64,000 bases of DNA from Novosphingobium kunmingense (lineage in GTDB: Bacteria > Pseudomonadota > Alphaproteobacteria > Sphingomonadales > Sphingomonadaceae): the NCBI RefSeq assembly GCF_002813245.1, contig NZ_PHUF01000005.1, positions 1-64,000 of the forward strand. Direction: 5' to 3'. The notes under the pieces were generated by a model. The model was not told the DNA's origin, did not search any database, and saw nothing but the letters and a program-made list of their open reading frames with translations. The position numbers and the translations under genes are program-made. Positions 16,152-25,688 of the stretch are shown piece by piece. How positions within the stretch are numbered: position 1 is the stretch's first letter; every line of letters starts with the position of its first letter.

Positions 16152-17725
16152 CCGAACTTTTCCACCCACGGCATCAGCAGGGGCATCACCGGTTCGAGGA
16201 ACGGCGCATAGGGCTCCCACTGGCGGGTTCCGTCGAACAAACCGCGTCGCACCTGACCGACGCTGGCCGTGGTCACCCCGCGGTGCTGTGCGGTGGCGGC
16301 AAAACGGTGGACCTCGGCAGACCATTCGAGCCCGGCAAAGGCACAGATCGTCTTTGTCTCTGCGTCGAAATCCTGCACCAGGCGGTGATAGTGCACCACG
16401 TGGACGTTGAGCGGCAGGCGAGCGAGCGCCAGCTCGGTCAACCGCATCAACGCATCGTAGTGGCGCGCCGTCCGTTCGAGCGAGGTGAAGTCGAGCGTGC
16501 CGCTGCTGAAGGCGAAGCTGGTGCGAAAGCAGCTCCACACCACGTCGCGCGGATCGCGCCGGATGAGCAGCACCCGCGCCTGCGGAAACAGGCGCGAGAT
16601 GAACGGCAGACGCGTTCCCTTGAGGGGATCCATGTCGATGAAAGCCCTGGCATCGGCCGGCATTCCGGCGCTGCGGACCTTGTCCCAGTAGGCCACGCGG
16701 TACGATGCCAGACCCGTGCCATCGAGGCGGGCGAAGGCGGCAATGCCGGCGACGACCTCGTCTGCCGAGCCGTTGATGAAGGCATGGTCGGCGGCGGAAA
16801 GCGTTGGCCGCTCCTCGAGCGCGAAGGTGCCGGGGATCGAGGCGAGGATGTTTTCCAGAAGGGTGTTGCCGGACCGCGGATAGCCCAGCACGAAGACGTG
16901 CGGGCCCGGCACTGCACTGTCCGACGGCGCAGAAGGCGCATCGCGCCAGTCGGCTTCGGGCACCGCCTCGACCCCGGCGGTCAGCGCCTCGACGAATGCG
17001 CGGTGAGTGAGGCGGCCCTGCAGGGCGGGTTCGTTGACTGCCGCGAAATCGGCCTTCGAGCGGGCATAGGCTTCATAGGCGCCGGCCCGGTCACCGAGCC
17101 GATGGCGCGCATCGCCGAGCATGCCGAAGGCGAGCGAACGGTCACTGCTCGGTTCGGCGAGGCCGGCGGTCAATGGCTCGAGCAGGGCGCGGGCCTGCGC
17201 CGGGTTGCCGGCATCGTTTTCCACGCTGGCGAGCGCGCAGGTGGCCAGCGGATGGCCCGGTTCGAGCGCGAGCGCCCGGGCGGCGCAAGCACGGGCTTCG
17301 TCCGCTTCGCCGAGGCGGGCGGCAATCGCGGCAAGGGCGGCATGGGCGGCTGGCTTGCCGGGGTCGAGTTGGGCGGCGCGCAGAAAGCTGGTCCGCGCTT
17401 CGGGCGAATTGCCCAGCGACAGCAGCGACCCGCGTTCCAGCCAGGCGTCGGCATAATCGGGCCAGGCGGCGATCGCGGCATCGCAGGCCAGCACGGCGTC
17501 GCGGATCCTGCCCTGGCGGCGCAGGTGAATTGCCTGCCCGGTCAGGATCGCGGGATTGCCTGGTTCGAGCGCGAGGGCATGGGCGAAGGCGGCATCGGCG
17601 CCAGCCACGTCCTCAGCTGCCGAACGCGCGAGGCCGACCATCATCCAGTCGTGGCCGTCGCCGCGTCCCTGGGCGATGGCCCGTTCGGACAGGGCGGCCT
17701 GGGTAGCTAGATCGTCGCTTGGCAT
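16142..17725 (-). CDS. TPR-repeat sulfotransferase
   Basis: This 527-aa protein has several TPR repeats in residues about 10-225 and a sulfotransferase domain in about 272-520. The PAPS 5'-phosphosulfate loop is GYPRSGNTLLENIL (281-294). EERP (304-307) supplies a Glu in the position used as base by tyrosylprotein sulfotransferases. The 3'-phosphate motif is VLLIRRDPRDVVWSCF (385-400). Such TPR-sulfotransferases are common in alphaproteobacteria, with substrates mostly unknown. The ATG at 17725 is chosen because upstream codons run into the TonB gene's terminator. It follows the TonB receptor gene on the same strand, with a terminator between. Confidence 0.87.
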   Translation of the reverse strand: MPSDDLATQAALSERAIAQGRGDGHDWMMVGLARSAAEDVAGADAAFAHALALEPGNPAILTGQAIHLRRQGRIRDAVLACDAAIAAWPDYADAWLERGSLLSLGNSPEARTSFLRAAQLDPGKPAAHAALAAIAARLGEADEARACAARALALEPGHPLATCALASVENDAGNPAQARALLEPLTAGLAEPSSDRSLAFGMLGDARHRLGDRAGAYEAYARSKADFAAVNEPALQGRLTHRAFVEALTAGVEAVPEADWRDAPSAPSDSAVPGPHVFVLGYPRSGNTLLENILASIPGTFALEERPTLSAADHAFINGSADEVVAGIAAFARLDGTGLASYRVAYWDKVRSAGMPADARAFIDMDPLKGTRLPFISRLFPQARVLLIRRDPRDVVWSCFRTSFAFSSGTLDFTSLERTARHYDALMRLTELALARLPLNVHVVHYHRLVQDFDAETKTICAFAGLEWSAEVHRFAATAQHRGVTTASVGQVRRGLFDGTRQWEPYAPFLEPVMPLLMPWVEKFGYA

Positions 17726-17780
17726 GGGGTCACTTGGTCGTCGCGCCGCATTGCTGTCAAGGCACTGGGACGGGACCAAG

Positions 17781-17815
17781 AGAAAGGGGCGGACCTTGCG
17801 GCCCGCCCCCTCTTT
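17781..17815 (-). terminator. Intrinsic terminator after the TonB receptor gene
   Basis: On the minus strand GGGGCGG and CCGCCCC form a stem within the A/T-flanked repeat AAAGAGG...CCCCTTTCTCTT. It begins 22 bases after the receptor stop codon. It would partly insulate the TPR-sulfotransferase gene from receptor transcription. Confidence 0.75.
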
Positions 17816-17837
17816 GGCGTCACGAAGACGGCTGGGC

Positions 17838-20800
17838 TCAGAACTTGAGCTTGGCCGAAACCGCGTAGCGACGGCCCAGCGCGTCGTAGGTCGACGGATA
17901 GACGTTGCCGCTGTTGTACGACGTGCTGCCGATCGTGTTGCCGACGACCTTCGGCTGCTTGTCGAGCAGGTTCTGCACGGCAACAGTGAAGGTGAAGTTG
18001 TCGGCGACGTTGAACCGGGTCGTCAGGTCGAAGTAGCTCGCCGCAGGGATGCTGCGGAATTCGGGCATGACCGACGAACCGAACGCAGCTTCATCGTCCA
18101 GGATCTGCTGCGGTTCAAATTCGACCTTGTCGATCCAGCGCCAGAGCAGCGACACGTCGACGGCCTTGAACGACAGTGTGGTGCGCTGCGAGAACTGCCA
18201 CTTCGGCTGGATCGAACCCGTGAACGAGCAGTTGACCGAGTAGTAGCCCACGCATTCGCGGTCGAGGCTGCTCGGCGTTGCCTGGTAACGCGAGTGGATC
18301 GTGTGGTTGCCGACGAAGCTCAGGCCCAGCTTCGCAAAGCCGATGTCGCGGTTGTAGTTCACGATCAGGTCGAGACCGTCGGTGAACAGCTTGCCGAGGT
18401 TGCTGAGCGGCGCGAACAGACCGCCAGTGGTCGACGGGTCACCGTCGAGCTGGCCGGTCAGCGGGTCGCGGCGGATCGCGGTACAGGCCGGGCTCGTCGC
18501 GCTGGCCGCCGTGATGCTGCCGAAGCACGCCGAAACCAAGTCGCCCGGAAGCGGCGCCCCGATCACGTCCTTGACCTTGATGTTGTAGTAATCGAGCGTC
18601 ATCGACAGGCCCGGGACGAAGTCCGGCTGGAACACACCGCCAACAGTCCAGGTCGTGGCCGTTTCGGGGGCCAGGAACGGGTTACCGCTGGTGGTGATGT
18701 TGGCCTGACCTGCGGTCGGGTTGTCGATCGTGCCGATCTGCGCCGCGGTGGCACCCTGTGCAATACAGATCGCACGCAGGTTGGCGTTCGAAACCGGCGC
18801 CGCACCGGCGCAAGGATCGATGCCCAGGTTGGTCAGGACCGTGTTGTTCGGCGTGAACATTTCACCGATGTTCGGCGCACGGACGGCGCGCGAGTAGTTG
18901 CCGCGCAGCTTCAGCGAGGAAACCGGTTCCCAGCTGCCGCCGACCTTGTAGGTCCAGGTGTCCTGCTTGACGCCGACGGTGTTGGTGTAGCTGGAATAGC
19001 GCACACCGCCTTCGACGGTCAGGCTGTGGAACAGCGGCTTGTCCTCGAGCAGAGGAACGACGAGTTCGGCGTAGCCTTCGTAAACGTCGAAACCACCGTT
19101 GATGTCGGGATCGGCACCACCGGCACCGCCCAGTTCACCCGGGGTCTTGGCCAGCGAGTCCGCTGCCTGCATTGCCGTGTACTTGCGGTATTCGGCACCG
19201 ACGGCGAAGCCGACCGGCTGGGTTGCACCCGGGCTGGTGAAGCCCAGATCACCCGAGACGATGCCGCGAGCCTGGGCCAGCGTCGTGACAACGGTGCTGG
19301 TGCTCTCGTCCGACAGGAATTCGACCGCAGCCGGCGAAATCGAGCCAGCCGGACCGAAGACGTTGACCGGGACGCAGCCGTTCGAGGTGTCGTTGCAGAC
19401 CGGGTTCGCCGCCGTGCCGTTGACCAGCAGGCCCTGACGGAAGCGCGACTGCAGGGTGTAGCCCTTGATCCGTTCGATGTTCTGCGATTCGCCGTAGGCA
19501 GCGCCCACGTCCCAGTTGACCGTTTCGGTGATCGCACCGCGAGCGCCGACGCGAAGATCGAAGATCGTCGTGCCGTATTCGCTGATGCGCGGACCGACTT
19601 CAACCGCGCGGCGACCCAGGTTGGTCGTGACGGTGCGGTAGTTGGGGTCGCTCGGACCGGTCGCGGTCGCCGCGGCGGCGCACTCGGCCGGCGTGAAGCG
19701 CGGGGTGTAGGTGGTCTGACCCGCAAGGGCGGCACCTGTCGAATCGACACCCGTGACTGACGGCGCGACGTTGAAGGCGCAGAACTGGTTGCGCAGCGTT
19801 GCCGGCAGGAACGGGTTGTTGAGGTTGATCGTCACCGGGCTGGCGAACGAGCCCGACGGTGCGATGATCGTCGAGACGGTGTTACGCGAGAACAGGCCGC
19901 GGGTATAGACTTCGACCGCGTCGCTCACTTCGTAGTTCGCCTGGGCGAACATGTTGTAGCGCTTGAACGGCGTCTGGAAGACGTTGTACGGGTTGAAGTT
20001 GAACGTCGCGAATGTGCCGACAGCGGCGCCCGTTGCGGGGTTCAGCTGGCTGGTGCCGTTGTTGTTGGCGCCGGCGGTGTTGACCGCGAGGATCGGCGTG
20101 CCGTTGGCGGTCGTGCCGACGACGCTGTAACGCGGAGTGATATTGAGCGCGCCGGCAGCGAAAGGACGCGTGCCCGTGAAGCGCGACGGAACGGTCGTGC
20201 CCGAACCGGCCGGACCACCCGTGTACGAGCTGATCTGCGTGACCGAGAAGTCGCGGTCGCCCTGGTAGACAGGGTCCGATTCCTGGTAGCCGATGCTCAG
20301 CACCGCGTTGCCGCGGCCATCGTCGAAGTTGGCACCGACGGTCAGGTCGGCACGCAGGTAGTTGCCGTCGCCGCGTTCGGTGATCTGTTCGCCGACCGAC
20401 AGGTCGACGCCCGAGAAGTCCTTGCGCGTGATGAAGTTGACGACGCCGGTGATGGCGTCTGCGCCATAGGTGGTCACGGCGGCGCCGGTGAGGGCGTCGA
20501 CGCGGCTGATCAGCGCGAGGGGGATGTTGTTGAGGTCGACGCGGCCGGCGAGGTCGGCCGGAGCGATGCGCTGACCGTCGAGCAGGACGATGTTGCGGTT
20601 CGAGCCGAGGCCGCGAAGATCGACGTAGGAAGCGCCGCCGTTGCCGTTGTTCACGGCCGAGCCGACGCTGGCGACGACGCCCGGCAGTTCGCGCAGGACT
20701 TCTTCAGCCAGGTTCGACTGCTTCAGTTCGATCTGGTCGGCCGTGGTCACGTTGACCGGGTTGGCCTGGACCAGGTTCGGGTTGCGGATGAGCGACCCGG

Positions 20801-20948
20801 TAACGACGATCTGCGATTCGTCGGTAGCGTCTTCGGCAGCCGTATCGGTGGTCGCGTCCTGGGCGTGGGCCGCGCTGCTGATCAGCGCCAGACCGAGCAC
20901 GAACGGAGCCGAACTGGCCTTCAGTGCAAACAAGGATGAAGTCTTCAC
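17838..20948 (-). CDS. TonB-dependent outer-membrane receptor
   Basis: This 1036-aa protein has a signal peptide (cleavage near SSAAHAQD), a probable TonB box ESQIVVTGS, and a plug domain (about residues 50-170: LREL-PGV, DLRGLGSNRNIVLLDGQRI, ITGVVNFITRKDF). A long 22-strand-type beta barrel ends in a terminal Phe (AVSAKLKF). There is no STN signalling domain. It imports a large or scarce ligand using TonB energy; the ligand is unknown. The GTG at 20948 is preferred over 20981 because AAAGGGGA lies 7 bases upstream. It sits with a TPR-sulfotransferase and AspH-type hydroxylase, which may modify the ligand or a partner. Confidence 0.93.
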   Translation of the reverse strand: MKTSSLFALKASSAPFVLGLALISSAAHAQDATTDTAAEDATDESQIVVTGSLIRNPNLVQANPVNVTTADQIELKQSNLAEEVLRELPGVVASVGSAVNNGNGGASYVDLRGLGSNRNIVLLDGQRIAPADLAGRVDLNNIPLALISRVDALTGAAVTTYGADAITGVVNFITRKDFSGVDLSVGEQITERGDGNYLRADLTVGANFDDGRGNAVLSIGYQESDPVYQGDRDFSVTQISSYTGGPAGSGTTVPSRFTGTRPFAAGALNITPRYSVVGTTANGTPILAVNTAGANNNGTSQLNPATGAAVGTFATFNFNPYNVFQTPFKRYNMFAQANYEVSDAVEVYTRGLFSRNTVSTIIAPSGSFASPVTINLNNPFLPATLRNQFCAFNVAPSVTGVDSTGAALAGQTTYTPRFTPAECAAAATATGPSDPNYRTVTTNLGRRAVEVGPRISEYGTTIFDLRVGARGAITETVNWDVGAAYGESQNIERIKGYTLQSRFRQGLLVNGTAANPVCNDTSNGCVPVNVFGPAGSISPAAVEFLSDESTSTVVTTLAQARGIVSGDLGFTSPGATQPVGFAVGAEYRKYTAMQAADSLAKTPGELGGAGGADPDINGGFDVYEGYAELVVPLLEDKPLFHSLTVEGGVRYSSYTNTVGVKQDTWTYKVGGSWEPVSSLKLRGNYSRAVRAPNIGEMFTPNNTVLTNLGIDPCAGAAPVSNANLRAICIAQGATAAQIGTIDNPTAGQANITTSGNPFLAPETATTWTVGGVFQPDFVPGLSMTLDYYNIKVKDVIGAPLPGDLVSACFGSITAASATSPACTAIRRDPLTGQLDGDPSTTGGLFAPLSNLGKLFTDGLDLIVNYNRDIGFAKLGLSFVGNHTIHSRYQATPSSLDRECVGYYSVNCSFTGSIQPKWQFSQRTTLSFKAVDVSLLWRWIDKVEFEPQQILDDEAAFGSSVMPEFRSIPAASYFDLTTRFNVADNFTFTVAVQNLLDKQPKVVGNTIGSTSYNSGNVYPSTYDALGRRYAVSAKLKF

Positions 20949-20971
20949 AGGTAGTCCCCTTTCTCGCGGGC

Positions 20972-20991
20972 GAGCCCTCAAGTGAGGGCTC
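20972..20991 (-). promoter_or_regulatory. Perfect hairpin in the TonB receptor 5' leader
   Basis: GAGCCCTCA and TGAGGGCTC form a perfect 9-bp stem with a 2-base spacer. It lies 23 bases upstream of the GTG start and just before the ribosome site. There is no U tract, so it is not a classic terminator. It could affect translation or mRNA stability. Confidence 0.45.
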
Positions 20992-21121
20992 CCCTAGGGC
21001 TTCTTGCATGCAGCCGCGCACGTAATCCAAGTGCCCCCCGGACCCAGACGGAGCACACGTCAGCTACAAAAAGCGATGCTTCAAATGGCCGAAGGCAGCC
21101 TGAGCGGCAAAGCCAATTGCA

Positions 21122-21136
21122 TGACAGGCGTGTCAA
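21122..21136 (-). promoter_or_regulatory. Inverted repeat overlapping a possible -35 box (TonB receptor promoter)
   Basis: TGACA-GGCG-TGTCA is a perfect 5-bp inverted repeat. Read on the minus strand, its edge gives TTGACA (21136-21131), an ideal -35. The -10 at 17-18 bases is poor (GCTTTG), so the promoter call is tentative. The repeat could be an operator. Confidence 0.3.
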
Positions 21137-21432
21137 TAGCCCGCAGATGTAGCAAAAATGCCACATTGGAATCGCACGAGAATCGGCGGGTTTTCGTCGT
21201 ATTCTGGTTGCGATTGAAACAATGTTGTGAAGTGTGATTTAATTGCCGCATAAAGTTACCCGGCAATAGCGGCCATGCGCACGAAATGGAAATGGTGTGT
21301 TGACGATCTAGGTCAGCAGCCTGCGAGGTGCCTCAGGCCCTCTCCGTGCAAGATTTGCGACCGTCATCCGACACGCGACCAACCGCATTTTGCGAAGTGA
21401 ACAGGACCGCCAGGGCAGCGGCCGGACGCCTC

Positions 21433-21636
21433 CTAGCGGGCGTCGAGCAGCGCCTGCGTGGCCAATGCGGGCGAGGCATAGGCCTCCTGCCGCTCCACGC
21501 TCCAGTAGCGCAGCGCCTCGAGCACGATCGCCTCGCCGCTGACGGCACAGACCACGTGGCTGCCGGGATTGATCACGCGAAAGCCGTTCGGCTGGTAGAA
21601 CAGGGTCGCAGGGCGATCGGACGCGGACATCAGCAT
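21433..21636 (-). CDS. DUF2093 domain-containing protein
   Basis: This 67-aa protein matches DUF2093. It has FRVINPGSHVVCAVSGEAI, then the strongly conserved LEALRYWSVERQEAYASP. The family is small, alphaproteobacterial and of unknown function, and is often found next to xseA, as here (27 bases downstream of the xseA stop on the same strand). The single conserved Cys in VVCAVSG might bind a metal only with partners. The short length is normal for the family. Probably co-transcribed with xseA. Confidence 0.88.
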   Translation of the reverse strand: MLMSASDRPATLFYQPNGFRVINPGSHVVCAVSGEAIVLEALRYWSVERQEAYASPALATQALLDAR

Positions 21637-21662
21637 GGCGCCATCCTAGTCCAAACCGCCCT

Positions 21663-23063
21663 TCAGAGCAATTTACCCTGGTCGGGAGAGGCGGGACGAA
21701 CGGCGGTCTTTGTTCGCGCGGTAGGGCGAACGGGCGCATCGGCGACCGCGACGGCCAGTTGACCGTCGCGGAAATGCAGGTCCAGCGCGGCCTCCCTGGC
21801 TGCCGCCTCACGGCTGACCAGGGTGCGTCCGTCAGCTGCTGTGACCCGGACATAGCCGCGCTGCAGCACCCGATCGGGATCGAGCGAATGCAGGAAGCGC
21901 CCGGTCGCCTCGAGCCGGTCGCGCGCGCGGTCCAGCCTGGCGGCAAGCAGGGGCAAGGACAGCCGCGCACCGACCCGCTGCAGCTCGGCGCGCGACAGCT
22001 GAGTGCGATCGGCCAGGCTGCGGCGCAGCCGCTCGCCAAGGTCGTCCAGCTTCTGGGCTTGCGGGTTGAGCAGTGTCTCGAGGCGCGGCAGCCGGTCCGC
22101 CCGCGCCGCCAGCCGTTCGCGCCCGAGATGCAGCGGGCGCAGCACGGCGCGGCGCTTGCGCAGGGACAGTTCAGCCATCTGCTGATTAAGGTCCTCGCGC
22201 ACCGGGACGGCCATCTCGGCCGCGGCGGTGGGGGTGGGGGCGCGGCGGTCGGCGGCGAAATCGGCCAGCGTGGTGTCGGTTTCGTGGCCCACCGCGCTGA
22301 TTACGGGGATCGCGCATTCGGCGATGGCGCGGACCACGGCTTCTTCGTTAAAGGCCCAGAGATCCTCGATCGATCCGCCGCCGCGCGCGACGATCACCAG
22401 GTCGGGCCGGGGGATCGCGCCGATATGCGGCAGGGCCGAAAAACCGCGGATTGCCGCCGCGACCTGGGCTGCCGCGCCCTGCCCCTGGACCAGCACTGGC
22501 CAGACCATGACGCGACTGGGGAAGCGGTCGGCCAGGCGGTGCAGGATGTCGCGGATCACTGCTCCGGTGGGCGAGGTGACCACGCCGATCACGTCGGGCA
22601 GATAGGGCAGCGGTCGTTTGCGCTGCGGCGCGAACAGCCCCTCGGCCTCGAGCCGCGCCTTGGTCTTCGCCAGCAGCGCGAGCAGTGCCCCCTCACCCGC
22701 CACCTCCATCCGCTCGATCACCATCTGGTAGTTCGAGCGACCGGGATAGGTGGTCAGCTTGCCCGTCGCGACGACCTCGAGTCCGTCCTCGGGCTGGAAG
22801 CTGAGGCGCTGGGCCGTGCCGCGCCACATCACCCCGTCGAGCCGCGCGTTCTCGTCCTTTAGCGCCAGGTAAAGATGGCCCGAGGCGGCGCGCTTGACCC
22901 CCGAGAGTTCGCCGCGCACCCGCACGAAGCCGAAGCGATCCTCGACCGTTCGTTTCAGGAGCGCAGAAATCTCGCTGACGGAGAGGGCTGCAGCGTTGTC
23001 CCCGGCGATGTCCTTCGCTACCAGCCCGGCGGGTTCATCATCAGGTGGGTAGGGCGGCGACAT
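21663..23063 (-). CDS. xseA: Exodeoxyribonuclease VII large subunit
   Basis: This 466-aa protein has an N-terminal OB-fold ([29 protein letters not shown], with DGVMWRG). The catalytic domain follows, with [35 protein letters not shown] and [29 protein letters not shown] long coiled-coil and a C-terminal beta tail complete it. It forms the catalytic subunit of Exo VII, which degrades single-stranded DNA with XseB; xseB is not in the window. The ATG at 23063 fits the family N-terminus ([11 protein letters not shown]). Its start codon overlaps the divergent purD start by two bases (CATG). Confidence 0.96.
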   Translation of the reverse strand: MSPPYPPDDEPAGLVAKDIAGDNAAALSVSEISALLKRTVEDRFGFVRVRGELSGVKRAASGHLYLALKDENARLDGVMWRGTAQRLSFQPEDGLEVVATGKLTTYPGRSNYQMVIERMEVAGEGALLALLAKTKARLEAEGLFAPQRKRPLPYLPDVIGVVTSPTGAVIRDILHRLADRFPSRVMVWPVLVQGQGAAAQVAAAIRGFSALPHIGAIPRPDLVIVARGGGSIEDLWAFNEEAVVRAIAECAIPVISAVGHETDTTLADFAADRRAPTPTAAAEMAVPVREDLNQQMAELSLRKRRAVLRPLHLGRERLAARADRLPRLETLLNPQAQKLDDLGERLRRSLADRTQLSRAELQRVGARLSLPLLAARLDRARDRLEATGRFLHSLDPDRVLQRGYVRVTAADGRTLVSREAAAREAALDLHFRDGQLAVAVADAPVRPTARTKTAVRPASPDQGKLL

Positions 23064-24339
23064 GAATATCCTGCTGATCGGTTCGGGCGGGCGCGAACAT
23101 GCGCTGGCGTGGAAGCTGGCGCAATCCCGGCGCACGACGAAACTGTTCGCGGCGCCGGGTAACCCCGGTATCGCTGACCATGCCGAACTGGTTGCGCTGG
23201 ATGCGGCCGATCACGCGGCAGTGCTGGCCTTCTGCGAAGCGCAGGGCATCGGCCTTGTCGTCATCGGTCCCGAAGCGCCGCTGGTCGACGGGCTGGCCGA
23301 TAGCCTGCGCGGCGCCGGGGTTCCCGTGTTCGGTCCGAACAAGGCGGCAGCCCAGCTCGAGGGCAGCAAGGGGTTTACCAAGGACCTCTGTGCCCGCGCC
23401 GGGATTCCGACCGGGGGCTACGAACGCGTGACGAGCGAGGACCAGGCGCTCGCCGCGCTCAACCGCTTCGGCGCGCCGGTGGTGATCAAGGCCGATGGCC
23501 TCGCCGCAGGCAAGGGCGTGACCGTGGCCATGTCCATAGCCGAGGCCGAGCAGGCCGTGCGCGATATTTTCGACGGCCGGTTCGGCGCGGCCGGCGCCGA
23601 AGCCGTGATCGAGGAGTTTCTCGATGGTGAGGAAGCCAGCTTTTTCGCGCTGACCGACGGCCACACCGTGGTGCCCTTCGCCTCGGCCCAGGACCACAAG
23701 CGGGTCGGCGACGGCGATACCGGCCCCAACACCGGCGGCATGGGTGCCTACAGCCCGGCCCGCGTCCTGACCCCGGCGCTGGAGGGCGAGGCGATGAGCC
23801 GCATCATCGTGCCCACTGTCCAGACCCTGGCGCGCGAAGGCATGCCCTATTCGGGCGTGCTGTTCCTCGGGCTGATGCTGACCAAGACCGGGCCGCAGCT
23901 GATCGAATACAACTGCCGGTTCGGCGATCCGGAATGCCAGGTCATGCTGATGCGACTGAAGTCGGACCTGGTCGAGCTGCTGCTGGCCTGTGCCGAGAAC
24001 CGCCTGGGCGCGATCGAGCCGCCGCGCTTTTCCGACGATGTCGCCTTGACCGTGGTGATGGCGGCCAAGGGCTATCCCGACACCCCCACCAAGGGCGGGG
24101 CGATCCGCGGGATCGCTGCGGCCGAAGCCGGCGGGGCCAAGGTCTTCCACGCCGGCACGGCGCTGAAGGACGGCGAACTGGTGGCGGCGGGCGGGCGCGT
24201 GCTCAATGTGACGGCCAGCGGACGCAGCGTCGCCCAGGCCCAGGCCAGCGCCTACGCCGCAGTCGACGCAATCGACTTTGCCGACGGTTTCTGCCGCCGC
24301 GACATCGGCTGGCGCGAAGTGCTGCGCGAAACGGCCTAG
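23062..24339 (+). CDS. purD: Phosphoribosylamine-glycine ligase (GAR synthetase)
   Basis: This 425-aa protein is full length for PurD, the second step of purine synthesis (phosphoribosylamine + glycine + ATP to GAR). It begins with [22 protein letters not shown]-grasp features follow: [41 protein letters not shown], then GGMGAYSPA and [12 protein letters not shown]. The start is shared with the divergent xseA through the tetranucleotide CATG, so its regulatory signals must lie within xseA. The stop overlaps the convergent exported-protein gene through CTAG. Confidence 0.97.
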   Translation: MNILLIGSGGREHALAWKLAQSRRTTKLFAAPGNPGIADHAELVALDAADHAAVLAFCEAQGIGLVVIGPEAPLVDGLADSLRGAGVPVFGPNKAAAQLEGSKGFTKDLCARAGIPTGGYERVTSEDQALAALNRFGAPVVIKADGLAAGKGVTVAMSIAEAEQAVRDIFDGRFGAAGAEAVIEEFLDGEEASFFALTDGHTVVPFASAQDHKRVGDGDTGPNTGGMGAYSPARVLTPALEGEAMSRIIVPTVQTLAREGMPYSGVLFLGLMLTKTGPQLIEYNCRFGDPECQVMLMRLKSDLVELLLACAENRLGAIEPPRFSDDVALTVVMAAKGYPDTPTKGGAIRGIAAAEAGGAKVFHAGTALKDGELVAAGGRVLNVTASGRSVAQAQASAYAAVDAIDFADGFCRRDIGWREVLRETA

Positions 24340-24722
24340 TCGATCACGCGGATGCCGCGCTGCCAGCCGAAGGAGGCTGACAGCGCGCATTGTCGAGCGT
24401 CGATCGACACGCCGACCACCCCACCAGCGCGGCTGAAGCGGAACGGCATGTGATACCGGGCGATGCGGCCATCGGCCCCGGCCCGCACCGTCCAGTCGAT
24501 CGGGGTCATGTCGCCGTTGGTGAGCTGCAAACGGGCCACCGATCCCGCGCCCAGCCCCTGCGCCTCGATCAGGAAGATGCGCCCGTTTCCGCTGATCTCC
24601 AGCGCGCAGCCATTGTCGGCGGACTGGGCCACGAGGGGCCAGTCCGAACCCTGCCAGGCCGCCGAAGCCGGGGCGGCCGCGACCGCGGCCAGAAGGATTG
24701 CCAGTGTCGTCATCGTGCGCAT
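24336..24722 (-). CDS. Hypothetical exported protein, 128 aa
   Basis: The ATG at 24722 has a GGGGAGA ribosome site and begins a clear signal peptide ([18 protein letters not shown]). The mature part of about 100 residues is probably a small beta-rich domain. It contains two cysteines ([12 protein letters not shown] and [16 protein letters not shown]) that may form a disulfide. No family recognised. A longer frame to 24839 exists but lacks a ribosome site and would bury the signal peptide. It converges on purD, sharing the CTAG stop. Confidence 0.7.
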   Translation of the reverse strand: MRTMTTLAILLAAVAAAPASAAWQGSDWPLVAQSADNGCALEISGNGRIFLIEAQGLGAGSVARLQLTNGDMTPIDWTVRAGADGRIARYHMPFRFSRAGGVVGVSIDARQCALSASFGWQRGIRVID

Positions 24723-24863
24723 GGCCAATCTCCCCTTGCCACTGGCCCAGGCGCCGCCGTTCACCGACAGGCGCGGCGCAAATGCTTGCATCGGAACCCA
24801 AAGGCAGGCAACGGCGTTTACCATAAGGGTCGCACTCACGGGTCACGACGAACGGGGTGCAAG

Positions 24864-25688
24864 GTGATCGTAACGCTGGTCGCCAGCGGAGACCCGGCGC
24901 TCGAGCCGTGGATTCTCGGCTATGCGGCAACCGAACTGGAATCAGGCAGGCGCGTCGAGCGGCGCGTGGTCCCGGCGCGTCCGAACTGCTTCCTGCAGGT
25001 AAACCTGGCCGGCAACCAGACGATCGTCGACATCGAAAGCGGCGAGCGTATCGCCACACCCTCCGTTTGCCTGTTCGGACCCCTCGGCCACTACCGCTAC
25101 GACATGGAGTGCGCGAACGGCTATCGCAGCTTCCGCATCCGTTTGCAGCCGGCCTCGGCCGGGCGTCTGTTCGGGGTCGATCCGCTGGCGCTGGCCGACC
25201 GCTTCCAGCCTATTTCCCTGCCTGACGGCCTGCTCGAGGCATTGCATGCCGCCGCTCCGGACTATCCCGCCATGGCCGCGCTGTGCGACCGATGGATCGC
25301 CGGCCTGGTGGCCGGCGGCCTCAGCGAATGCGAGGTGGCGCGAGCGGCGCGGGTGGTTCGCGAACGGCGGGGACAGGTCGGAATCGGTTCGCTGCACGAC
25401 AGCAGCGGACTGTCGATGCGGCACTTCCAGCGGCGGTTCAAGGCGCTGACCGGACAGAACCCCAAGCATTATGCGCGGGTCTGCCGCGTCGCCCATGCGG
25501 TGTGGATGAAGGAGTGCAACGCAGACCTGCCGTGGACGGCGATCGCGGTCGACGTAGGCTATGCCGATCAATCGCACTTTATTCGCGACTTCAAGGCGCT
25601 GACCGGCATGATCCCGCGCAATTTCGTGCGCCACCTGCCACAGTTCACCGCGCTGCGCGTGGCCGCGCCGGCGACGGTCCACGCCTAG
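24864..25688 (+). CDS. AraC family transcriptional regulator
   Basis: This 274-aa protein has an N-terminal ligand or dimer domain of the DUF6597 / AraC type (residues about 1-150: EPWILGYAATELESG, RVVPARPNCFLQVNLAG). The C-terminal double HTH (about 165-265) has SIGSLHDSSGLSMRHFQRRFKALTG-like and AIAVDVGYADQSHFIRDFK signatures. The GTG at 24864 fits the frame. The product resembles the AraC proteins that sense short-chain or nitrosative signals only in fold, so the inducer is unknown. It is convergent with the PfkB kinase gene, sharing CTAG as both stops. The divergent gene upstream (24336-24722) is a candidate target. Confidence 0.85.
   Translation: MIVTLVASGDPALEPWILGYAATELESGRRVERRVVPARPNCFLQVNLAGNQTIVDIESGERIATPSVCLFGPLGHYRYDMECANGYRSFRIRLQPASAGRLFGVDPLALADRFQPISLPDGLLEALHAAAPDYPAMAALCDRWIAGLVAGGLSECEVARAARVVRERRGQVGIGSLHDSSGLSMRHFQRRFKALTGQNPKHYARVCRVAHAVWMKECNADLPWTAIAVDVGYADQSHFIRDFKALTGMIPRNFVRHLPQFTALRVAAPATVHA

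Larger units (their letters stand above)
20949..21432. other. 484-bp intergenic leader/promoter region of the TonB receptor
   Basis: This is the largest gene-free stretch in the window and is clearly less GC-rich than its surroundings, especially about 21140-21290. It holds the receptor's ribosome site, a perfect hairpin, and a TGACA-N4-TGTCA repeat overlapping a possible -35 box. The open frames in it (for example 21004-21237) have poor codon use and no homology that I recognise. I see no Fur box. Confidence 0.6.

Noticed and set aside
17556..19760. 734-codon plus-strand open frame opposite the TonB receptor
   Set aside because: The minus strand encodes an unmistakable receptor. The plus-strand product is low in complexity and Arg/Val-rich, and it also crosses the terminator and the TPR-sulfotransferase start.
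21004..21237. 77-codon plus-strand frame in the TonB receptor leader region
   Set aside because: Codon use is unlike the neighbours, there is no ribosome site, and the sequence lies in an AT-richer promoter region.
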